This document shows, one piece after another, positions 1-8,737 of a stretch of 64,000 nt of DNA. This DNA comes from Sphingobacterium sp. BN32 (lineage in GTDB: Bacteria > Bacteroidota > Bacteroidia > Sphingobacteriales > Sphingobacteriaceae): contig NZ_CP129963.1 of NCBI RefSeq assembly GCF_030503615.1, positions 434,001 through 498,000 on the forward strand, written 5' to 3'. Position numbers and translations under genes: made by a program. Numbering within the stretch: position 1 is the stretch's first letter; each line of letters opens with the position of its first letter. The notes below the pieces were generated by a model. That model did not search any database and was not told the origin of the DNA. It worked only from the letters and a program-made list of their open reading frames with translations.

Positions 1-158
1 TTTTGGAATGCCATCTTTTCCAAATCCCAAATAACGACACCCTTGTCATTTCCAGCCGTGTAGAGTAGCTGGGAATTATTCGGCTGCGCAAGTGTGAAAA
101 TCGGATTTTGATGACCTGCTAAAGTGGCTTCTAAGGTGATTTCGATATTGTTCTGCAT
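1..158 (-). CDS. WD40 repeat protein, N-terminal fragment
   Basis: This is the first 52 or so codons of a gene reading leftward out of the window. The start is the ATG at 158-156, giving MQNNIEITLEATLAGHQNPI. The stretch has the form of a WD40 blade: a GH dipeptide (AGHQNPIF), a later run LLYTAGNDKGVVIWDLEK, and a closing VIWD. WD40 proteins form beta-propellers that act as protein-binding scaffolds. No signal peptide is visible, so it is probably cytoplasmic. The rest of the propeller and any other domain lie outside the window, so a specific role cannot be given. Confidence 0.75.
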   Translation of the reverse strand, partial: MQNNIEITLEATLAGHQNPIFTLAQPNNSQLLYTAGNDKGVVIWDLEKMAFQ

Positions 159-188
159 GGTACACAAAGATACATGGAATATGCTTAA

Positions 189-497
189 TAGTAGTTAGTA
201 TTTAGATATTAGACATTAGACAGTAGATTTTAGACATGATCCTGCTGATCCTTGTATCCTTCCTTTCCTGGTTCAAAGACAATACGCCTATTTAGGTCTA
301 ACTAATAACTACTCGTCTGAACCAGGAAAGGAAGGATTTTAGGATGATCATGATCCAGTATTGCGTCAGATTTCGGTATGCACAACATCATACATGATCC
401 TGCCAATCCTCAAATCCTTTCTTTCCTGGTTCAAGACAGCAAAAAAAAGGAGACTAATCGGCTCCAATACTCTAATATCTATTGTCTAAAATCTAAA
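189..497. repeat. Heptad-arm intergenic repeat element, copy 1
   Basis: The 399-bp gap between the WD40 gene and rpsO holds no convincing gene. Its left arm (189-236) is a run of 7-bp words of the form TAGnnnT (TAGTATT, TAGATAT, TAGACAT, TAGACAG, TAGATTT, TAGACAT). Reverse-complement words fill the right arm (about 470-497). Between them lie three copies of a core of about 40 bp: forward at 236-275, inverted at about 316-355, forward at 392-432. The core starts GATCCTGC and ends CCTTTCCTGGTTCA. The same arms and core recur at 37491, 51972 (arms only) and 58956. A short reading frame through 378-578 is made of repeat sequence and is not taken as a gene. Confidence 0.75.
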
Positions 498-500
498 CAA

Positions 501-534
501 ATAAAAACCGTCTTTGATTATCTCAAAGACGGTT
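501..534 (-). terminator. Rho-independent terminator of rpsO
   Basis: There is a perfect 12-bp stem (506-517 with 523-534, arm AACCGTCTTTGA) and a 5-nt loop. Read leftward, it is followed by TTTTTAT. It begins 24 bp past the rpsO stop codon. Confidence 0.85.
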
Positions 535-557
535 CTAAAAAACTTTGTACTAAAAGC

Positions 558-836
558 TTACTTGATGATATCACGTAAACCTAATGCTTTAATGATAGCA
601 CGGTATCTTTCGATATCTTTTTTGTACAGATAAGCTAATAATGAACGACGCTTACCTACTAATTTTTGTAGAGAACGTTGTGTGTTAAAATCTTTTCTGT
701 TGTTTTTTAAGTGCCCAGTTAAGTGAGCAATTCTCTTAGTGAATAAAGCTACTTGTCCTTCTGCAGAACCAGTGTTTGCTGCTGCACCTGCAAATTCTGC
801 GAAGATATCAGCTTTGTACTCTTTACTTAAATACAT
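558..836 (-). CDS. rpsO: 30S ribosomal protein S15
   Basis: This is a 92-residue protein, close to the usual 88-90 for S15. S15 binds the central domain of 16S rRNA early in 30S assembly. The sequence is the typical basic helical bundle, with TGSAEGQVALFTKRIAHLTGH in the N-terminal half, KDFNTQRSLQKLVGKRRSLL in the middle and a C-terminal YRAIIKALGLRD. The ATG start gives MYLSKEYKADIF. A -7 element lies about 45 bp upstream and a strong terminator follows, so it looks like a single-gene transcript. In many bacteria rpsO is directly followed by pnp; here pnp is about 10 kb away on the other strand. Confidence 0.97.
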   Translation of the reverse strand: MYLSKEYKADIFAEFAGAAANTGSAEGQVALFTKRIAHLTGHLKNNRKDFNTQRSLQKLVGKRRSLLAYLYKKDIERYRAIIKALGLRDIIK

Positions 837-880
837 TTCTTGAATAATATTGAAGCGTTAAAAAATTTATTAATTGGTCG

Positions 881-888
881 CAAAGATA
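881..888 (-). promoter_or_regulatory. Bacteroidota -7 element for rpsO
   Basis: Read leftward this is TATCTTTG, an exact match to the TAnnTTTG element. It places the transcript start near 876 and gives rpsO a leader of about 40 nt. No clear TTTG -33 box is present at the right distance. Confidence 0.6.
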
Positions 889-954
889 GTGTCTCCAATT
901 GGATTGTTAAAATTTATTTTCGAGAATTTATTCAAAAACAGGGTTTTAGGCCTA

Positions 955-2166
955 TTAAACTTTGATATAGATTTTCTTTTTATCTAACCAGTAACAGATT
1001 ACCCACATAAATACAAGGAATACTAGGGAATATGCGAAAGATCCCAATTCTGGTGGACCTGGTATTTGAGCGCATATGTTCTTATAGAACCAGGATAAAG
1101 GACTGGAGAATATCGCTTCGCCGGCTTCATTTGTACCTGCAGGTATGCGTATCAAGCCTAATGCTTTCGGGAGTAAACCACTCAACACGAAAATGAACAA
1201 TGGGTTCTTTCCGAATACATCGAAGAACTGCGTGAGCTTATTTTTTACGCCCTGGACTTCAATGTACCAAATCATCCCTCCAATGGTCATGATACCTAGT
1301 CCCGTTGTGTAAAGCACATAAGAGCTAGTCCATATCTTTTTATTGATCGGAAAACCTAAAGACCAGGTCCAAGCTAAAACCACTAGGATAAAACCAGTAA
1401 CGAATAAACCTGACAGCAGTTTGAAATGCGGCTCCTTGCTTGCCGGTACTTTCGTCCACAGCCAATCAACTGATCCTTGATTTTTGATAAAGACACCCGC
1501 TAAGTAGCCAAATACTACTTGAATGATCGCAGGAAGTGTACTCATTAGTCCCTCAGGGTCGAAAGGAATTCCTTCGCCTTTGTACATATGCGCAACACCT
1601 AGAATGGCTTTGTCGTAGTCCGTTCCGAACCAGGTTTCTAATGAATAAGGATCGCCCGTACCTAAGAATGCACACATGCCCCAATAAGCAAATAAAATGA
1701 CCGCGGATATGTAAATCAGATTTCTAGGTTTGAAGTAATAGGCTAGGACAGAAGCGAAGAAGTAGGCAATGGCAATGCGTTGTAAAACCCCTAAAATACG
1801 TACGCCTTTTTCAGGATCCGTGCTGCTTACCCATTCTCTAAATTGTAAGGCTCCATCTGCCCATTGTACAAATGGGAACCAGTTTAATCCCAATCCGATC
1901 AGGAAAATAAGAATTGTTCTTTTAATAACCTTTTTCCAAAAAACGCCATCACCAGCTTCCTGTAAGCGAGGTATCACAAATGACATCGCATTTCCGACAG
2001 CGAATAAGAAGAAGGGGAAGACTAAATCTGTTGGTGTACAACCGTGCCAAGGCGCGTGCTTTAAGGGGGCAAACATATGGGACCATGTTCCCGGATTGTT
2101 CACCATGATCATCAGGGCGACCGTCGCACCCCGAAAGACATCTAATGAGTAGTAACGTTGTTTCAT
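955..2166 (-). CDS. NagX-like / heparan-alpha-glucosaminide N-acetyltransferase family membrane protein (COG4299, DUF5009)
   Basis: This is a 403-residue polytopic membrane protein of the COG4299 family, related to the catalytic part of lysosomal HGSNAT and often called NagX in bacteria. It opens with the family signature YYSLDVFRGATVALMIMVN, followed by a motif with TPTDLVFPFFLFAVGNAMSF. About ten hydrophobic segments follow, and the end is short and basic (YWLDKKKIYIKV). Relatives are thought to transacetylate amino sugars across the membrane, but the bacterial substrate is not established. It is divergent from the ROK-SusC-SusD-fucosidase genes, which suggests a role in amino-sugar or host-glycan use; this is inference from position. 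Confidence 0.85.
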   Translation of the reverse strand: MKQRYYSLDVFRGATVALMIMVNNPGTWSHMFAPLKHAPWHGCTPTDLVFPFFLFAVGNAMSFVIPRLQEAGDGVFWKKVIKRTILIFLIGLGLNWFPFVQWADGALQFREWVSSTDPEKGVRILGVLQRIAIAYFFASVLAYYFKPRNLIYISAVILFAYWGMCAFLGTGDPYSLETWFGTDYDKAILGVAHMYKGEGIPFDPEGLMSTLPAIIQVVFGYLAGVFIKNQGSVDWLWTKVPASKEPHFKLLSGLFVTGFILVVLAWTWSLGFPINKKIWTSSYVLYTTGLGIMTIGGMIWYIEVQGVKNKLTQFFDVFGKNPLFIFVLSGLLPKALGLIRIPAGTNEAGEAIFSSPLSWFYKNICAQIPGPPELGSFAYSLVFLVFMWVICYWLDKKKIYIKV

Positions 2167-2320
2167 AGTAATAAATTGAAACTAAGTTACAATTTATAGC
2201 GGTATTGAAAACGCGTTAGCTAAGATATTGGAAAGGTTGGTGAATATTTCAGAAATTAGACATCCTAATCTAGCAGACTCAAAGTAAGTTATATTAACTT
2301 TTTAAATATTTTAAAAAGTA

Positions 2321-2353
2321 TTTGTATGTTTTCTAAAAATTAATTTAACTTTA
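2321..2353 (+). promoter_or_regulatory. Promoter of the ROK-susCD transcript
   Basis: A -33 box TTTG (2321-2324) is followed after 21 bp by TAACTTTA (2346-2353), one base off TAnnTTTG. The predicted transcript start near 2358 leaves a leader of only about 12 nt before the TTG at 2370. An in-frame TAA at 2346-2348 rules out a longer protein. Confidence 0.55.
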
Positions 2354-2369
2354 CCCCAATATTACCAAG

Positions 2370-3557
2370 TTGGAAAAGCTTAAATTATCGATAATCAAGC
2401 GATTATATTTTGCGAAGGCGCAATCGATTGCTGAACTCAGTGCAGCAGTAGGTAAGAGTGTGCCTAACATCACCAACTCGATAAACCAATTGATCGATTC
2501 AGATTTGGTAATTCAAAACGGTCTGGCACCATCTACGGGAGGACGACGTGCGGCAAGTTTTGCGTTAAATGCCAAGGCACTGCCATTTATCTTATCGGTT
2601 GCGATTGATCAATTCTACAGCTCGGCGGTTATCCTTGATTTTGCGAATAGACCACAGACAAAAATATTGACGGAGCAAATCTTGTTACAGAACGAAGATG
2701 CCTTCATTAAAATTTGTAGCCTGATTGCTAAAACCTTACAGCAAGTTGACCAAGCCTCTGTCTTTGTTATCGGAATCACATTGCCTGGTTTCGTCGATGG
2801 ATTTGAAGGACTCAACAATTCTTTCGATAAAAGTTCGCCGTTCTATAAGATTCGCGAAAATATTGAAAAAGAGTTCGGCATTCGCACGGAGGTTGAGAAT
2901 GATTCCACAGCGATTGCAATCGCAGAGCATAACTTCGGCAAAGGGGTGGATGCTCGAGACGTCCTGGTCGTAAATTTGAATTGGGGTGTGGGTTTAGGGA
3001 TGATTATCGACAATGATCTCTACCGTGGCCACAGTGGATATGCGGGAGAGTTTAGTCATATACCTTTATCCGATCAGGCAAAGTTGTGTTCTTGTGGCAA
3101 GAAGGGCTGTTTAGAAGTGGAAGCTTCCTTGGTGGCGGCAAGAGACTTTGCTAATGATATGTTGAAAGCAGGGGAAGAATCGGTATTGCAAGCTACTTAT
3201 TTACAACAGGGCTATATTACGGGAGATGAGTTGTTGGCGGCAGCAAATGCGGGAGACCAACTAGCGATAAAAGCGGTACGGAGAATCGGTTATATGCTAG
3301 GAAAGGGTATAGCAACCCTTATCCATATCATCAATCCTGAGAAAATCATTATTTCGGGTCGCGGTGCTAAAGCAAAACGGGTCCTGTTGCCAGAGATCCA
3401 AAGCGCGCTGCATGAATTTGCGATTCCGCGACTTTCCAAAAACACGAGATTGGAGTTTTCGGACACCGCGAACGTACAATTATTAGGTGGCGGCTGTGTT
3501 GCTGTGGCCAATTTGGATAAACTTATTTTAAAAGCAATTAACAGAATTATAAATTAA
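2370..3557 (+). CDS. ROK family transcriptional regulator / sugar kinase-like protein
   Basis: This 395-residue protein has the NagC/XylR-type layout: an N-terminal winged helix-turn-helix (about residues 5-60, with SIAELSAAVGKSVPNITNSI) followed by the ROK sugar-kinase fold. Seen in the fold are VIGITLPGFVDG, the END of EVENDSTAIA, NWGVGLGMI, and the zinc motif CSCGKKGCLE. ROK regulators sense a sugar or sugar phosphate and usually repress transport and catabolism genes. The start is TTG, forced by an in-frame stop at 2346 and supported by the promoter just upstream. The gene ends 11 bp before susC, so it is probably co-transcribed with the locus it controls. The ligand is unknown; fucose or an amino sugar is a guess from the neighbours. 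Confidence 0.9.
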   Translation: MEKLKLSIIKRLYFAKAQSIAELSAAVGKSVPNITNSINQLIDSDLVIQNGLAPSTGGRRAASFALNAKALPFILSVAIDQFYSSAVILDFANRPQTKILTEQILLQNEDAFIKICSLIAKTLQQVDQASVFVIGITLPGFVDGFEGLNNSFDKSSPFYKIRENIEKEFGIRTEVENDSTAIAIAEHNFGKGVDARDVLVVNLNWGVGLGMIIDNDLYRGHSGYAGEFSHIPLSDQAKLCSCGKKGCLEVEASLVAARDFANDMLKAGEESVLQATYLQQGYITGDELLAAANAGDQLAIKAVRRIGYMLGKGIATLIHIINPEKIIISGRGAKAKRVLLPEIQSALHEFAIPRLSKNTRLEFSDTANVQLLGGGCVAVANLDKLILKAINRIIN

Positions 3558-3568
3558 AATCATCAACA

Positions 3569-6500
3569 ATGAGCAATTTTTACTTAAAATGTTGCAGTCT
3601 ATCGTTAGTAATGTTATTAAGCATTACGACGATTTTCGCACAACAAGCTGTTACAGGAAGAGTAACAGATGGTAATACAGGAGTTGCCGGCGTTAGCGTT
3701 ACGGTAGTGGGAACTACACGTGGGGGACAAACCGACGCCAATGGTAACTATTCTGTAGACGCTAATAATGGCGAGAAACTACGTTTTTCTATCGTTGGTT
3801 ATACCACGCAGACGATTACGGTGTCCTCGAGAACACATAATGTGACACTGCAGGCAGACGATACGTCGATTGATGAGGTTGTCGTAACGGCGATGGGTAT
3901 CAAGCGTGAAAAGAAATCCCTTGGTTATTCTTTTCAGGAGGTAAAAGGCGAGCAGCTGACGGATGCGAAAGAAACAAATATCTCAAATGCTTTAGTGGGT
4001 AAAGTGGCCGGTTTACAGGTGATCAAAGGTTCGGCAGGTCCTGCTTCTTCAACAAAGATTACTTTACGCGGTAATAACTCCTTAGCAGGCGATAACCAAC
4101 CATTAATTATCGTAGATGGTGTTCCGATGAACAATTTCTTAGGTTCAAAAGGTGGTAATGGTTTAGCAAATAACGACTTCTGGAACCCAGGTACCGATAT
4201 GGGTAATGGTTTAGGGGATATCAACCCGGAAGACATCGAAAGCATGTCGGTGTTGAAGAGTGGTGCTGCCTCAGCGTTATACGGTTCACGTGCGGGTAAC
4301 GGCGCGATTGTTATCACGACTAAATCGGGTAGAGCACAGAAAGGCACAGGAATTACTTATTCATCAACATTAGGATTAGAAACTTTGTTCACTTTGCCAA
4401 AACTGCAAAATTCCTTTGCTCAAGGTAAAGATGGTGTTTTTGATAATTTGCAATTATATAGCTGGGGTCCGGAAATGGGATCTACGTACCAAGCTTATAA
4501 TAATATCGAAGATTTCTTTAAGACAGGCGTGAATCATACGCAGAATATTTCATTCCAACAACAATATGAAAATACAAGCGTGTATACCTCTGCAACGTAT
4601 TTGAATGATCAAAGCAAGATTCCTGGATCTAGTTTAGAGCGTTTAAACTTGATGTCAAGAGTGACTTCTAATTTCGGCGAAAACAAACGTTGGAGCACAG
4701 ATGTCAAAGTACAATACATGAACAACAATGCGGTAAACCGTCCTACATCTGGCCAGAACAATGGAAATGCCTATAGCACCTTGTTCACCATGCCTAGATC
4801 ATTAAGTATTTTGGATTACAAAAACCCATTGACGAACACCGGAAAGATGTACTGGTACGGGACGACGAACTCGATCAACCCTTACTGGTTAGCGGAATAC
4901 CAGCAAAATAACGACGTTAGAAATCGTTATATGATGAATGCAAATATCAAGTATAAGCTAACAGATTGGTTAGACGCGGAAGCACGTACAGGTATGGATT
5001 CATACGTGACGCGTTTTGATAACCGTACATATGGCGGTAGTCCTATGGCTGCAAACGGTAAATATGCAAACGGTAAAACAGAGTTTGCTGAGCGTAACTA
5101 TACATTAGCATTACATGCTAGAAAAGATGAGTTAGGTGGTAGCAAATGGGGATTGTCAGGATCCTTATTCGGTCAGATCATGAAATCGAACGAGACGATG
5201 TTGAATGTGAATGCTGGTGAGCTTGAGGTTCCAAACTTCTTCTCCGTACAAAACGGTGTGGGTAACCCGGCGGTTGATCAGTTGAACAACAGAAAACAAA
5301 TCAATTCGATTTATGCTACGGCAGAGGTTAACTACGATGGTTTCTGGTTCTTGACATTAACAGGTCGTGAAGATTGGTCATCGACATTAGCAGATCCTTT
5401 CTTCTATCCATCGGTTAGTACATCCTTAGTAATTTCTGACATGATCAGAAAAAGAGGGGGCAACCTTCCTGAATTTATCAGCTTCTTAAAAGTGAGAGGG
5501 TCTTATGCTGAGGTAGGAAATGATACAAGACCTTATCAATTATACAACAGCTATGCGGTTGGGAAAGATCCAAATGGCAATGCGGTTGGTAGCTATGACG
5601 AAGTGAAATTCAACCCTGCTTTAGTTAATGAATTGATTAAAGCGTTAGAATTTGGTTTTGATACGAGATTATTCAACAGCCGCTTAGGTTTAGATTTTGC
5701 TTGGTATAAAAACAATGCTACAAATCAAATCATTGAGGTTCCTATGGATCCAATGAGTGGTTTCAGAGCAGAATTGATCAATGCTGGTAATATTCAAAAT
5801 ACAGGTTTTGAGATTGCCTTAGATGGTCAAATCTTACAGTCTGACGCAGGTTTAAACTGGAATTCTTCGGTAAACTTTTCGAAGAATACAAACAAGATTA
5901 TCGAGTTGACTGACGAGATTAAAAACTATACGTTAGGTGGGTTTGATAATCTTGCAGTTCGCGCAAATGCTGGCGAGCTATATGGAAATATCTACGGTAC
6001 AAAATACCGTCGTGTGGAAGATACGGCAAGCCCATTTTACGGACAAAAGATTTTAGATGCTAATGGATTACCACAAACGACAGATGCCGTATTATTGGGT
6101 AACCAAGCACCGAAGGCATTAGTTGGCTGGATCAACAGCTTCTCCTACAAAAATATCGGTTTATCTTTCCAGATTGACGGTCGTTTCGGCGGTGAGTTTT
6201 TCTCAGGTACAAACCTGAATTTACAACGTAATGGTGTGGCAGATATCACTGCACCAGGTGGTAAACGCGATAATTTCGTTGTAGATGGCGTGGTTGTAGA
6301 CGGCGCGAGTTATAAAGAAAATACGAAATCGGTTTCTCAACAACAATACTGGGATCGGGTGACGAATTCAGGTAATCTCGGTATCAGTGAAGAGAATATT
6401 TACGACGCGACGAATATTCGTTTAAGAAATATTACGTTGAGCTATAACCTACCATCGTCAATATTGAAAAGCAATGTCTTACAGCGTGCAAAAATTGCAT

Positions 6501-6652
6501 TTACTGTGAACAACGCATGGATGATCAAGAGTTATGCGAATGGAATTGACCCAGAATCTGTATTCTCGATCAACTCCAATGCGACAGGATTTGAGAATTT
6601 CTCGACTCCAACGTCAAGATCATTTTTCATTAACCTAACATTAGGATTTTAA
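3569..6652 (+). CDS. SusC/RagA family TonB-dependent outer-membrane transporter (fucosidase locus)
   Basis: This 1027-residue protein has a signal peptide ending near TTIFAQQ and a carboxypeptidase-like beta domain (about 25-105, VTGRVTDGNTGVAGVSVTVV). Next come a TonB-box region (SIDEVVVTAMGIKREKKSLG), a plug with ALVGKVAGLQVIKGSAGPAS and LIIVDGVPMNN, and a 22-strand-type barrel ending in a terminal aromatic, SFFINLTLGF. SusC proteins import oligosaccharides across the outer membrane with SusD as a lid, driven by TonB. It sits 11 bp after the ROK gene and 18 bp before susD, a clear operon. The substrate is not readable from sequence; the downstream fucosidase suggests a fucosylated glycan. 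Confidence 0.95.
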   Translation: MSNFYLKCCSLSLVMLLSITTIFAQQAVTGRVTDGNTGVAGVSVTVVGTTRGGQTDANGNYSVDANNGEKLRFSIVGYTTQTITVSSRTHNVTLQADDTSIDEVVVTAMGIKREKKSLGYSFQEVKGEQLTDAKETNISNALVGKVAGLQVIKGSAGPASSTKITLRGNNSLAGDNQPLIIVDGVPMNNFLGSKGGNGLANNDFWNPGTDMGNGLGDINPEDIESMSVLKSGAASALYGSRAGNGAIVITTKSGRAQKGTGITYSSTLGLETLFTLPKLQNSFAQGKDGVFDNLQLYSWGPEMGSTYQAYNNIEDFFKTGVNHTQNISFQQQYENTSVYTSATYLNDQSKIPGSSLERLNLMSRVTSNFGENKRWSTDVKVQYMNNNAVNRPTSGQNNGNAYSTLFTMPRSLSILDYKNPLTNTGKMYWYGTTNSINPYWLAEYQQNNDVRNRYMMNANIKYKLTDWLDAEARTGMDSYVTRFDNRTYGGSPMAANGKYANGKTEFAERNYTLALHARKDELGGSKWGLSGSLFGQIMKSNETMLNVNAGELEVPNFFSVQNGVGNPAVDQLNNRKQINSIYATAEVNYDGFWFLTLTGREDWSSTLADPFFYPSVSTSLVISDMIRKRGGNLPEFISFLKVRGSYAEVGNDTRPYQLYNSYAVGKDPNGNAVGSYDEVKFNPALVNELIKALEFGFDTRLFNSRLGLDFAWYKNNATNQIIEVPMDPMSGFRAELINAGNIQNTGFEIALDGQILQSDAGLNWNSSVNFSKNTNKIIELTDEIKNYTLGGFDNLAVRANAGELYGNIYGTKYRRVEDTASPFYGQKILDANGLPQTTDAVLLGNQAPKALVGWINSFSYKNIGLSFQIDGRFGGEFFSGTNLNLQRNGVADITAPGGKRDNFVVDGVVVDGASYKENTKSVSQQQYWDRVTNSGNLGISEENIYDATNIRLRNITLSYNLPSSILKSNVLQRAKIAFTVNNAWMIKSYANGIDPESVFSINSNATGFENFSTPTSRSFFINLTLGF

Positions 6653-6670
6653 TTTTAAGAGCAAAGACAC

Positions 6671-8584
6671 ATGAAAAATATTATATCAAAAGCGGGATTG
6701 TTTTTTGCACTTGCGGCAAGCGTAACGTCGTGTTCGGATTTTGAGGAGATGAACACTCCCCCTCTGAAAGTAAATGAGGATCAGGTACAAGTAGAATATT
6801 TGTTTAACGATGCATTAATTGGTGCACAACAAGATCCCAATATTGCCGAGCGAATTTTTGTGCTGTATTGGAAAACTGCGGCAAGACAACACTTGTCAAA
6901 CGGTATTGCTGTCTGTACGCATAATGACGGTTGGTCCAATGAATATTGGGGCAGAGGATATGGTGCGAAATGGTTAACCAGTATCAACAAAGCTATCAAA
7001 GTCGGAGAGGAGCGCATTGCTGCAAATACGGCCGAGCCATATTTAAACAATATGGTTCAGATTTCTAGAATTTGGAGAGCTTATCTACTCAGTGAATTGT
7101 CTGACAACTTCGGTCCGGTTCCCTTAGAAGGTTTTGAAGGTACCAACCCGAAATATAATACCGTTGAAGAAGTTTATACTTTTATCTTGAATGACTTGAA
7201 AGATGCGGTGTCAAAATTAGATGCGAATAATCCGGTTCCTAATACCAAGACCAAGTTTGATAACGCTTATGGCTTTAAGGTTGATAACTGGACGAAATAT
7301 GGAAACTCTTTGCGTATGCGTTTTGCGATGCGTATCGCTGAGGTCGCTCCTGAAAAAGCAAAGGCAGAATTTGAAAGTGCAGCAGCCGGTGGCAACTACA
7401 TTAAAAATGCAGGCGAGATGTTCGCTATTCAAGAGAAACCAGGATGGGATCCACTTTCTGGTGTCATGAGCCGCGAATGGAACGGACAAGTGCTTTCAGC
7501 AACCTTAAATAATCTATATTTAGGTTTAGGCGGTATCAAGTCGCAAGATCAACTAGCAGCAAGCTTCCACACTGCGATTAAGCCTGCAGACTATGTAGGA
7601 AAGCGTATGTTAGAGCATTATTCGGTAAAGACGAACGACCCTTCTGCAGGATACTTTTTCGATGGACTTCCTCATACGATCGATCCACGTGCTTACAAAA
7701 CATTCTACATTCCTGGAGATGTTTCTAGTAGTACTTGGTCAAACTATCCATCTTGGACCAACGATGCTAAGGAGACTGAGGTGACCATGAAACGCGCGTC
7801 TGGCGATATTAAGTTAAACACAAAAAATACGTGGAGCACAACTGCAATCGGTGATTTTGGCGCTTTGGGTACAGCAAACGGTATTCGTTCAGTGCAGATT
7901 GGCAAAATTCCTGGCTTATCTCAGGCATTTAGAGCAAGTGGTTCAAAACGTGTATTCTTTGCAGCATGGGAATCCTATTTCTTATTAGCAGAAGCGGCAT
8001 TGAAAGGCTGGTCTGTAGGTACAACAGCGCAAGCTGCATATGAGAATGGAGTAAAATCAAGCTTTGAGTATTGGGGTGTTTCCCAACATGCTGCTGCTTA
8101 CTTAGCATCTGAGGATTATAACCGCGTTGGTACGTCCGCTAAATTTACACATACTGCAGAGCCTGGGAATTCGCATAACATGACTTATGTTGATGGCTAT
8201 ACGAATGCTACAGGAACAGCGAGCATTGCTTATCCGGCCAATACGATCTATAAAAATGGTACTGTACGTAACGATGCTTTAACGAAGATTATTACGCAAA
8301 AATATATTGCTAATATGCCATGGTTGCCATTAGAGGCATGGAGCGATCACCGAAGATTGGGATTGCCGTTCTTCGAAAATCCAGCTGTTGAAAATCCATT
8401 AACAAATCTTCCGGATTTAAATAGTGGAAACTTCATGACAAACCGTGTTAGATTCTTCCCGCAACGTATTCCTTTCCCTTCGGTATTTAGAGAATCGTCG
8501 CCCGAAGGTTATGCGCAAGCAGTAACAGCGCTTGGTGCTGAAGACAAAGCATTAACACCACTTTGGTGGGCTAAGAAAAACTAA
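6671..8584 (+). CDS. SusD/RagB family nutrient-binding outer-membrane lipoprotein (fucosidase locus)
   Basis: This 637-residue lipoprotein has a lipobox ending ASVTSC (Cys21) followed by the acidic SDFEEMN. It is longer than classical SusD (about 500-550) and looks like the SusD-like branch (PF12771-type), with an early SNEYWGRGYGAKWL segment, the helical repeat KYGNSLRMRFAMRIAEVAPE, and a late WLPLEAWSDHRRLGLP. SusD proteins cap the SusC barrel and capture oligosaccharides at the cell surface. It follows susC by 18 bp, and a hairpin terminator lies 22 bp past its stop, so the ROK-susC-susD unit ends here. Confidence 0.93.
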   Translation: MKNIISKAGLFFALAASVTSCSDFEEMNTPPLKVNEDQVQVEYLFNDALIGAQQDPNIAERIFVLYWKTAARQHLSNGIAVCTHNDGWSNEYWGRGYGAKWLTSINKAIKVGEERIAANTAEPYLNNMVQISRIWRAYLLSELSDNFGPVPLEGFEGTNPKYNTVEEVYTFILNDLKDAVSKLDANNPVPNTKTKFDNAYGFKVDNWTKYGNSLRMRFAMRIAEVAPEKAKAEFESAAAGGNYIKNAGEMFAIQEKPGWDPLSGVMSREWNGQVLSATLNNLYLGLGGIKSQDQLAASFHTAIKPADYVGKRMLEHYSVKTNDPSAGYFFDGLPHTIDPRAYKTFYIPGDVSSSTWSNYPSWTNDAKETEVTMKRASGDIKLNTKNTWSTTAIGDFGALGTANGIRSVQIGKIPGLSQAFRASGSKRVFFAAWESYFLLAEAALKGWSVGTTAQAAYENGVKSSFEYWGVSQHAAAYLASEDYNRVGTSAKFTHTAEPGNSHNMTYVDGYTNATGTASIAYPANTIYKNGTVRNDALTKIITQKYIANMPWLPLEAWSDHRRLGLPFFENPAVENPLTNLPDLNSGNFMTNRVRFFPQRIPFPSVFRESSPEGYAQAVTALGAEDKALTPLWWAKKN

Positions 8585-8605
8585 TCTCAGTTTTATACCA
8601 TATTG

Positions 8606-8636
8606 AATTCCTATAGGGCATCGCCCTATAGGAATT
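8606..8636 (+). terminator. Terminator after susD
   Basis: A 14-bp perfect stem (8606-8619 with 8623-8636, arm AATTCCTATAGGGC) has a 3-nt loop and is followed by TATCGTTTTT. It separates susD from the fucosidase gene. Confidence 0.75.
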
Positions 8637-8692
8637 TATCGTTTTTAACAGTTCGCATGACTGAAATTCTAGCGATAGACTATGCGAATTAT

Positions 8693-8700
8693 TATATTTG
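8693..8700 (+). promoter_or_regulatory. -7 element for the fucosidase gene
   Basis: TATATTTG matches TAnnTTTG exactly and lies 38 bp upstream of the fucosidase ATG, so this gene probably has its own promoter. No TTTG box is seen at the expected -33 distance. Confidence 0.5.
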
Positions 8701-8737
8701 AACAGCTCATAAAATCCGATATTTTACACTATAATTC

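Noticed and set aside
378..578. Rightward reading frame of 66 codons beginning MHNIIHDPANPQ
   Set aside because: It is made of the repeat core and the rpsO terminator and has no family resemblance.
3934..4347. Leftward 137-codon frame inside susC
   Set aside because: It is a shadow of the strongly supported susC frame, with no start context or homology.
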